This document shows positions 34,701 to 40,009 of a stretch of DNA of 40,009 nt, piece after piece (the first letter of the stretch is position 1; each line of letters starts with the position of its first letter). The translations under genes were made by a program, and so were the position numbers. The notes under the pieces are model-generated. The model searched no databases. It was not told the origin of the DNA and worked only from the letters and a program-made list of their open reading frames with translations. This DNA comes from UBA1715 sp964346725 (GTDB taxonomy: Bacteria > Bacteroidota > Bacteroidia > Bacteroidales > UBA1715): the NCBI GenBank assembly GCA_964346725.1, contig CAYFVM010000021.1:1-40009 (forward strand). The letters run 5' to 3'.

Positions 34701-37700
34701 TATGAATATGCTAACGTATACGTTCCCGCTGCGTACTGCGATGGAATTATATTTGTTATTGCATTTCCATTGAATGTATAGGTAGTTCCAGAAAGATTTG
34801 ATGTTGGCGTTACATTAGCACCATTTATACAAATTACCGAAGGAACTGAAACTGAAATTTCAGGTGATGGATGTATTTTTAAGGTAACTGTTGCTGCAAC
34901 ACCCTCACATGCATTTTCACCAGTACTTGTCTGCGTTACCGTCCACGTATATGTTCCAGCAATGCCTTCTACATCAGTTGGTGTAAGATCATTTTCATGA
35001 TGTAGCAAAGTAGTACCATTATACCAATTGATTGTTCCAGTCCCCGTTGCGGTATACGTAGGAACAGCCTCAGTTGCACAAATCTCGTCATACGTAATAT
35101 TTATTGTAGGAGCTGGTGTAGGACAACTAATACGATTTACTTGTATTGTTGCACATTCACTTTCACAACCATAACTATCAGTTTGAGTAACGCCGAAATT
35201 TTCAGACGCAAGACCAGTTAATCCTGTGTTGAATGAATTACCTATACTCAATAGAGTTTTTGTGTCGCATGCATCATACCATTTTACTGTATTTGAGGCA
35301 TCTGGAGTTACACTCAAAACTGTTTCATAATCACTTTCAAGTTGTGTTATTGGCGAAGTTACCGTCAAAGCTTTTACCGTGTGAACCACAAATTCAGCGG
35401 TTGCTTGGTCTGTACAACCATCAGCGGTTTCGTAATCCACCGTAATAGTTATAGGAGAATCTTTCGTGGTTGCGTTAGCAGGATTGAAATTGCCTCCACT
35501 AACCGTTTCTCCTGAATAAGAGAATGTTCCTCCTACAATATCTGTTGTTGTTTCAATTGCTACTTGAGAATCATATACACAGAAATCTTTATCGGTGTTT
35601 GTAATAGCAATTACTGGTTTTTGATTGATTACAAGTGTAACTTCAATAGGTACGCCTTCACATCCGCTTGCATAATCAGTCACCATCCAAGTGTACGTTC
35701 CCGCATCGGTAAAAGATGGGGTAAACGAAACGTCTGTTGAAACTTTTGAACCTTCATAATACCAACTAACATCACCGGTAGCAGTTACGGTAAAGGTTTG
35801 CATTGGTTCTTGTTCGCAAATTGTAGCCGTAAGAGGAGAAACGGTTGGAGCCGGCGTTGGACAATCTACCACAGAGAATGTCATACAAGCTGGTTCACTC
35901 GTACATGTTCCATCGGTTTCGGTTACACAATATTGCCAAGAACCTGCTACGGTTGAACTTGGATGTGATATTGATGCTGCAGTAGTTTTAACGGAATTTT
36001 CATCAGTCCAAACTAATGTACCACCATTGCCGTTTGCTGTTATTGTCAAATCTGTAGAAGTAATTACGACAGACTTATCTTGAACCGCAGGCGAAGCAAT
36101 TTCTCGTATTTCCATTGCTTCGAATACAGAATCGGAACATCCGGTTGTTGGATTCGTATACGAATAGGAAATAGTGTAATTCCCCGCAGTCAAATCATTT
36201 GTGTTAATCTCAGTAGCGGTGTTATTATCAATCCACAACGCTCCACTTGCCGGTGATGCTACAAATGAAGCTACTCCGGTATTTACACACTCTACCGGAT
36301 TTACAAACAACGATACGATTGGTAATGCATTTACCTTAACTGAAACTTGTTCTTCAGTTGAACAACCATTTTCCGATACTATATATGTAATAGAATATGA
36401 ACCGTCAACTTGTGGGTCAAAACTTGTGCCCGTTATATGATCTCCTGTAAAAGTTCCCGTATTTGGTGATACATATTGTTTCAAATCAAATGCAGCACTG
36501 CCAATACATACTGCAGGAACAGGATTAACTGTAACAATTGGTGCTCCATATACCATGATTGGTAATATAGCTGTATTTGTACAATTATTTCCATCGGTAT
36601 ACGTGTAGGTAACATTGGTACTAGCATCAGCCGCTACAGCCGAAGGAGTGAAGTTTTTACTTGACGTTACTCCCGAGCCAGAGAATGTTCCTCCCGTAGG
36701 TGTAGCATACGATGTTAAATCAAACATATCGTCATATTCACATTTATCTGGAACCGTTGTCGTTGTAATTGTTGGCAACGCATTCACTATAATTGTTGAA
36801 TTGGTTGTGTTTGTACAATTATTGGCATCGGTGTACGAATATATGAACGTATACGAGTCAGCTGTTGTCGGATTAAAACTTGTTACTATGGCATTTGAAG
36901 CGTCTGTTACCACACCTGCAGCCTGTGATTTATATGCAGTAAAATCAATCTCACTTGAACCCTCGCAAACACTTGCCGGTAATGAAAAACTAACTGTTGG
37001 TAAGGTATTAATTTTGTATGTAATAGTTGCTTTTGGACTTTCGCACAACGAAGCATTGTCGTACAAAGAAACATCAAATGTATATGTGCCGGCATCTGTT
37101 ACCGTTGGAATGTAGGTAGTAGCTGGATCATCTTGTACTATTGCGTTGTTATAATACCAACGAACATTGCCTGTACCTGCTGTTACAGAAAGTTGTTTTA
37201 AAGCATCGTCTGTTTCACCAAAACAAACAGATACGAGATTGCTTGTTGGAACTGGAACTTCTGCCTCACAAGCTGTAATTTCTAATGTTACGGCTGTTTT
37301 TTCCGAAACACATCCCGAATTGGTACTTACAACATAATATGTATAAACCCCAACTTTTCCTTGGGTTCCATCTATTACATCAGCTGCCGCAGGAGTATAT
37401 GTTGCTCCCGTACCAACTTCTGTAGTTAATGCCGCATCGGAATACCAAATCAAATTTTCGCCCGTAGCCGTCAAAGCCGGAATTGTAGACGATGTAACTT
37501 TTGAATATACTGCTGACGCATTTGTTCCAACAGGTTTAACCGGATCATATACCGTGATTGGATTTGTAATGGTATTAGAACAAACTCCATCTGAATACTG
37601 ATATGTAATGGTATATTCTACATCAGTAGTTGCCAACGAAGGATTGAACCCTGACGACAAATCTAAACTTGGACTTGCCATAAATGTTCCGCCGGTTGGA

Positions 37701-40009
37701 TTTCCACTTAATGCAATAGTAGAACTGCTTTTGCAGGTTGTTGCTGCTAATACAAAAGAAACTGAAGGTTTTTCTTGAACCGTTATATCTATTGTTTTTG
37801 TTGTATCGCAACCATTAACTATATATGAATAAGTAATTGTATGTGTACCTTCCCCTGCCGTTGATGGAGAGAATGTAGAACCGGCAACTCCCGTTCCCCA
37901 AAAGGCTCCTGTACCTCCAGTTGGACTTGGTGTTGCATTTAACGTTACATCACTCGCATCAACACAAAGATTCGCTATCGCATCAATAGAAGCAGTAGGT
38001 ACAGGATTTACGACAACCGATGCCGTTCCTGCTTCACTGCTACAATTGCCTACTTTTACAACCAAACTATATGTTCCCTCTGCTGCTTCAACTGCAGTTA
38101 ATGTAGGGTTTTGTTCTGTTGACGTAAAACCATTTGGCCCCATCCATTCGTATGTTCCAACTGCATCTGTTTCCAATGTGATTGTAGAACCTGCACACAC
38201 CGGTGAATTGGTTGTTATGGTTGGAATTGTTGGTGGTTCTAAGGTAGAAACAAAAATTTCTTTTCTCGGACTTTCGCAACCACTCACTGTTTGCGTAACA
38301 AAATACGAAACATCTGCTACAGTAGTTGTGCTTGGAGTTGGTGCAATCGTTGATGAAGTTGTGCTTGTTGCGGTTGCATACCATTTCAAAAATGTTCCAG
38401 TTGCTGATAATGCTACAGCTGTTTCATTTTGACAATATTGAATTGGCGTTGTTGCCGTAGGTATTTCAGGAATCGCATTCACAACCACAGTTGTTTTTCC
38501 TGCTACACTTGTACATCCATTTACGGTAACCGTCAATGAATATTCACCAGCGGTAGTTGTACTTGCAGTTGCTGTCGGATTTGGCAATACACTTGTAAAC
38601 GCATCAGGACCTGACCATGAGTAAGTTGCCGATGTAACAGTTGGAACCGACAATGAAATTGTACCTCCTTCACAATATGGTCCGTCATTACTTGGAGTTG
38701 GCATTGTCGGAATTTCGTTCACAACCACTTTTGCCGTACCTGCCGTACTCGTACAATTTCCAACTTTTACTGTCAACTCGTATGTACCAGCAGAAGTAGT
38801 TGCTGCCGTCAATGTCGGATTTTGATCCGTTGATGTAAAGCCATCAGGACCTGTCCAAGAATATATAGCCGATGTAACCGCATCAGTTGTCAATTCAATA
38901 TCACTACCAACACATACCGGTGAATTTGTTGTAACAGTTGGCGTAGATGGAGGAGCAACCGTAGAAACAACTATTTCCGCACGTTCACTTTCACATCCAT
39001 TTTCTGTTTGAGAAACATAATATGAAACATCGCCAACAACGGTTGTTTTTGGTGTTGGAGATGTTGTTGATGAAGTTCCACTCGTTGCAACAGTGTACCA
39101 AGCCAAATTTGAACCAGTAGCAGAAAGTTGCGAAGCAGTTTCACCTTGACAATACGCAACCGGCGTTGTTACCGTTGGTGCATCAGGAATTGTATTTACC
39201 ACAACTGTTGTTGTTCCTGGATCACTTGCACAATTATTAGCATTTGTTACAACCAAACTATAGTCACCAGCCATAGCGAGAGTTGCCGAAGCTGATACTG
39301 TTGGGTTTTGGTCGGTTGATGCAAAAGTATTCGGACCTGTCCATGCGTAGGTTGCACTTGCCATAGCGGGAACAGAGAGTGTTAATGCATCTCCTTCGCA
39401 GAAAGGACCTCCATTTGCAACTGCTGGAACAGATGGTTTTGGATTTACCACCACCTCTATAATTGCTCTTGGACTTTCAACACCTCCTACCGTTTGTGAT
39501 ACATAATATTTTGTAGTAACTGCATCAGCGGTTGAAGGTATTGGATTTGTAGTTAAAGCTGTTCCTCCAGTTGCTGAAGTGTACCATTTTAAACTAGTTC
39601 CCGTTGCCGATAAAGCAACTGCTGCATCACCTTGACAATATGTTACCGGAGTTGTAACCGTTGGTGCACTCGGTGCACTTGCGCCACATTCTACTACTGC
39701 TTGTGCTTGAATTTCATCAACTGCATGACCCAATAACTCTACGTGAGCTACATTGATAATCTTCTCACTGCATGAGTTTACTTTTGCTATAACCGAAACC
39801 GTATATTCTTTTCCGAAAGGAATCGGATTTGCAAGTCCTTGTTCAAATGTCCATGTTACCGTATTTCCAGAGTGAACGCCACTATTATCACTCGAAACGT
39901 ATGTTAATTCTGTTGGTAATTCATCAACAATTGAAAGGTTGTATGCATAGTCGCTATGATAATTTATATTGGAATACGATGCTGCTCCATCATTTCCGGT
40001 AGCATCGCT
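31778..40009 (-). CDS. Giant Ig-like-repeat surface protein with type IX secretion (CHU_C) domain, N-terminus beyond window
   Basis: About 2,743 codons are open up to the right edge; the start is outside. At the edge (39734-40009) lies a DUF11-like segment (LPTELTYVSS, then GNTVTWTFEQG). About 30 modules of 75-90 residues follow, of two main kinds: Ig_7-like units (pattern YCQG...LSATG..LKWY...YYVSQT..GCES) and PKD-like units (VCxGS...YSWTGPDGFTS..QNPT). Most have one Cys early and one late, suggesting a disulfide in each. A PKD-like unit (WDFG, then YGDHSAELTAVNEFGC) precedes the last 104 residues (31778-32092). Those begin LFVPTAFAPN, include WDGTANG..MQAGTYRYKI and end GNVVLIR, the type B sorting domain. 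It should be exported by the type IX system and held at the cell surface or released; adhesion is inferred. The ATG-less TTG at 39733 is not a real start. Confidence 0.9.
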   Translation of the reverse strand, partial: SDATGNDGAASYSNINYHSDYAYNLSIVDELPTELTYVSSDNSGVHSGNTVTWTFEQGLANPIPFGKEYTVSVIAKVNSCSEKIINVAHVELLGHAVDEIQAQAVVECGASAPSAPTVTTPVTYCQGDAAVALSATGTSLKWYTSATGGTALTTNPIPSTADAVTTKYYVSQTVGGVESPRAIIEVVVNPKPSVPAVANGGPFCEGDALTLSVPAMASATYAWTGPNTFASTDQNPTVSASATLAMAGDYSLVVTNANNCASDPGTTTVVVNTIPDAPTVTTPVAYCQGETASQLSATGSNLAWYTVATSGTSSTTSPTPKTTVVGDVSYYVSQTENGCESERAEIVVSTVAPPSTPTVTTNSPVCVGSDIELTTDAVTSAIYSWTGPDGFTSTDQNPTLTAATTSAGTYELTVKVGNCTSTAGTAKVVVNEIPTMPTPSNDGPYCEGGTISLSVPTVTSATYSWSGPDAFTSVLPNPTATASTTTAGEYSLTVTVNGCTSVAGKTTVVVNAIPEIPTATTPIQYCQNETAVALSATGTFLKWYATATSTTSSTIAPTPSTTTVADVSYFVTQTVSGCESPRKEIFVSTLEPPTIPTITTNSPVCAGSTITLETDAVGTYEWMGPNGFTSTEQNPTLTAVEAAEGTYSLVVKVGNCSSEAGTASVVVNPVPTASIDAIANLCVDASDVTLNATPSPTGGTGAFWGTGVAGSTFSPSTAGEGTHTITYSYIVNGCDTTKTIDITVQEKPSVSFVLAATTCKSSSTIALSGNPTGGTFMASPSLDLSSGFNPSLATTDVEYTITYQYSDGVCSNTITNPITVYDPVKPVGTNASAVYSKVTSSTIPALTATGENLIWYSDAALTTEVGTGATYTPAAADVIDGTQGKVGVYTYYVVSTNSGCVSEKTAVTLEITACEAEVPVPTSNLVSVCFGETDDALKQLSVTAGTGNVRWYYNNAIVQDDPATTYIPTVTDAGTYTFDVSLYDNASLCESPKATITYKINTLPTVSFSLPASVCEGSSEIDFTAYKSQAAGVVTDASNAIVTSFNPTTADSYTFIYSYTDANNCTNTTNSTIIVNALPTITTTTVPDKCEYDDMFDLTSYATPTGGTFSGSGVTSSKNFTPSAVAADASTNVTYTYTDGNNCTNTAILPIMVYGAPIVTVNPVPAVCIGSAAFDLKQYVSPNTGTFTGDHITGTSFDPQVDGSYSITYIVSENGCSTEEQVSVKVNALPIVSLFVNPVECVNTGVASFVASPASGALWIDNNTATEINTNDLTAGNYTISYSYTNPTTGCSDSVFEAMEIREIASPAVQDKSVVITSTDLTITANGNGGTLVWTDENSVKTTAASISHPSSTVAGSWQYCVTETDGTCTSEPACMTFSVVDCPTPAPTVSPLTATICEQEPMQTFTVTATGDVSWYYEGSKVSTDVSFTPSFTDAGTYTWMVTDYASGCEGVPIEVTLVINQKPVIAITNTDKDFCVYDSQVAIETTTDIVGGTFSYSGETVSGGNFNPANATTKDSPITITVDYETADGCTDQATAEFVVHTVKALTVTSPITQLESDYETVLSVTPDASNTVKWYDACDTKTLLSIGNSFNTGLTGLASENFGVTQTDSYGCESECATIQVNRISCPTPAPTINITYDEICATEAVPTYTATGTGTINWYNGTTLLHHENDLTPTDVEGIAGTYTWTVTQTSTGENACEGVAATVTLKIHPSPEISVSVPSVICINGANVTPTSNLSGTTYTFNGNAITNIIPSQYAAGTYTLAYSYNDPITGCPAVESVNNCYTSDCLNKEVEIREIAAPSVGNVTKLITDIDFTIPVSSPNASYSYEWTDSIDNVVGNTETLLHPYDIKVGKWNYCVTATDGTCTSEESCMTFSIINCPVPKPTVNNPSLIGCTNQDMPILEAGGDYTIRWYKSTDLNTIIATGSQYTPTDITSAGTYVYSVTQHDGTCEGMPATVTLEMQTIPAPTISGNKTVCENEELPLTASQEVYWYSSIPATSNYDEISDAHTVSYVTAGSYNLWVVRKETYCSSNPVQLTVKVNAIPDAPAITVDNVCAGSDVQFNATGTDIKWYNNTILMNEGATYSIASVPAGTVQISATQTVDGCTSPEAQSSAMVYEIPSAPTATDVAICEYENIEPLNVYAQTGAIISWYRDESRTQLVTTGTTYTPTEKVTQTYYVTQTIDGCESGTSAKVTFKVNAKPEEVGYKQTNDIVVCEGNSVVIIAESANSIYWYDDQNGNPIFTGRYFTIPRVEVGEYIYYATQTDASGCVSDMSSKKVIIQGGPTAAIVVKQDTICEYEEPGRLIVSRTSENEIVSWISPTGATLSLGDTLDVPKNLITAPGVYNFKARTTVASCSYNTRKETIVKYVVHPKPADPTLDQDAFCYDGLSVTLSTSAQNPMWYSSNGTSLSAYSPTYATMYNQVGEYSVLLTQMINDCVSDTTLVPFLISAIPTPEIIGKNKLCANINETYVVTKSDENNLIDWKVTGNRPSYEVSRYNIGFVRGVDWINEGFDTIYVAETNQYGCVGVEEMSVEVIAAPDVSFTAETLGQEGIVTFTNTSECQIVSDKGVEKEFHVDYFWDFGRNIDTALVLQNAKTFEQEYRYGDHSAELTAVNEFGCTSVTKEGFFVDVEHGLFVPTAFAPNSPSGEVRIFKPKGFNCRTFEIWIYDAWNNLVYYSSGVGERGVPLAEWDGTANGKLMQAGTYRYKIEVTFEDHSEDNLKIVQSVKPIWGNVVLIR
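34341..34627 (-). repeat. Second copy of a duplicated module block in the adhesin
   Basis: Encodes EIREIAAPSV, then YCVTATDGTCTSE, MTFSIINCPVPKPTV. It matches the copy at 35841-36120, which has EIREIASPAV, then YCVTETDGTCTSE, MTFSVVDCPTPAPTV, in both protein and DNA. The flanking modules are also related, so a segment of about three modules seems to have been duplicated and then diverged. Boundaries are approximate. Confidence 0.7.
35841..36120 (-). repeat. First copy of a duplicated module block in the adhesin
   Basis: Counterpart of 34341-34627. The module between EIREI and the Cys-Pro-Thr-Pro boundary has a different spacing of cysteines from the other units: YCVTETDGTCTSEPACMTF carries three close together. 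The copies are about 1.5 kb apart. Boundaries are approximate. Confidence 0.7.
38006..39679 (-). repeat. Alternating A/B imperfect tandem repeats in the adhesin
   Basis: Seven units of 231-252 bp, read in coding order: A1 39679-39443, B1 39442-39191, A2 39190-38960, B2 38959-38714, B3 38713-38474, A3 38473-38243, B4 38242-38006. A units share YCQ(G/N)(E/D)...LSATG..L.WY and end GCES(E/P)R. B units share TGP(D/N)(G/A)FTS...NPT and GNC(T/S)S..GTA.VVVN. A2-B2 and A3-B4 are the closest pairs, including their junctions. The order A-B-A-B-B-A-B suggests duplication of A-B pairs with one extra B. Confidence 0.8.

Noticed and set aside
36615..37115. Plus-strand frame of 166 codons opposite the adhesin
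   Set aside because: It is antisense to Ig-like modules; the Val/Ser-rich content is the mirror of the Thr/Asn-rich coding strand.
38046..38432. Plus-strand frame of 128 codons opposite adhesin repeats
   Set aside because: Same reasoning: complement of the A3 and B4 repeat units, with no independent support.
38006..39679. CRISPR-like array
   Set aside because: The repeats are 231-252 bp, imperfect, in frame and encode protein modules; there are no short identical repeats with unique spacers and no cas genes.
39731..39733. Start codon of the adhesin at 39733
   Set aside because: It is a TTG in the middle of an open frame that continues in a DUF11-like segment to the window edge; the real start is outside.

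Overview
The window looks like a chromosomal segment from a low-GC member of the Bacteroidota, most likely Bacteroidales. The evidence is a gldH lipoprotein gene, a DUF4924 gene, a Cys-rich RicT/PSP1 protein, ribosomal proteins of the zinc-free type, TAnnTTTG promoter elements, and a giant secreted protein ending in a CHU_C (type B) type IX secretion signal. I did not compute GC content or assign a genus.

Left part (1-8761, all minus strand): a DEAD-box RNA helicase running off the left edge, recA with its own promoter, a DUF4924-rpe pair, a tRNA-Lys(UUU) with a good promoter and terminator, and a compact five-gene run read in the order small outer-membrane protein, holB, ricT, gldH, trmB. 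Genes in that run are separated by 10-32 nt or overlap.

Middle part (8808-14667, plus strand): a protein-kinase fold that has lost every catalytic residue I can check (a pseudokinase), pgk followed by a stand-alone glycogen-binding (CBM48/AMPK-beta-like) domain, dsbD, and a NUDIX-macro domain fusion 5 nt behind dsbD. The NUDIX-macro gene meets the ribosomal operon tail to tail at a terminator near 14766-14790.

Ribosomal block (14823-31584, minus strand): the str, S10, spc and alpha operons form one uninterrupted series of 32 genes (rpsL to rplQ). Gaps are never above 33 nt and no internal terminator was seen. tuf is absent, and so is map, which I expected between secY and infA. Two small genes, rpmD and rpmJ, were located by direct translation.

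Right part (31778-40009, minus strand): one open frame of about 2,743 codons, cut by the right edge. It encodes a cell-surface protein built of about 30 Ig/PKD-like modules, each usually with a Cys pair, a DUF11-like domain at the window edge, and a CHU_C sorting domain at the C-terminus. Its N-proximal part consists of two alternating module types. A three-module block further on occurs twice.

Most of the window is core housekeeping. The less ordinary items are the pseudokinase, the NUDIX-macro fusion beside dsbD, the lone glycogen-binding domain behind pgk, the missing map gene, and the repeat architecture of the giant adhesin. I did not see a CRISPR array, insertion sequence, phage gene or convincing new defence system.
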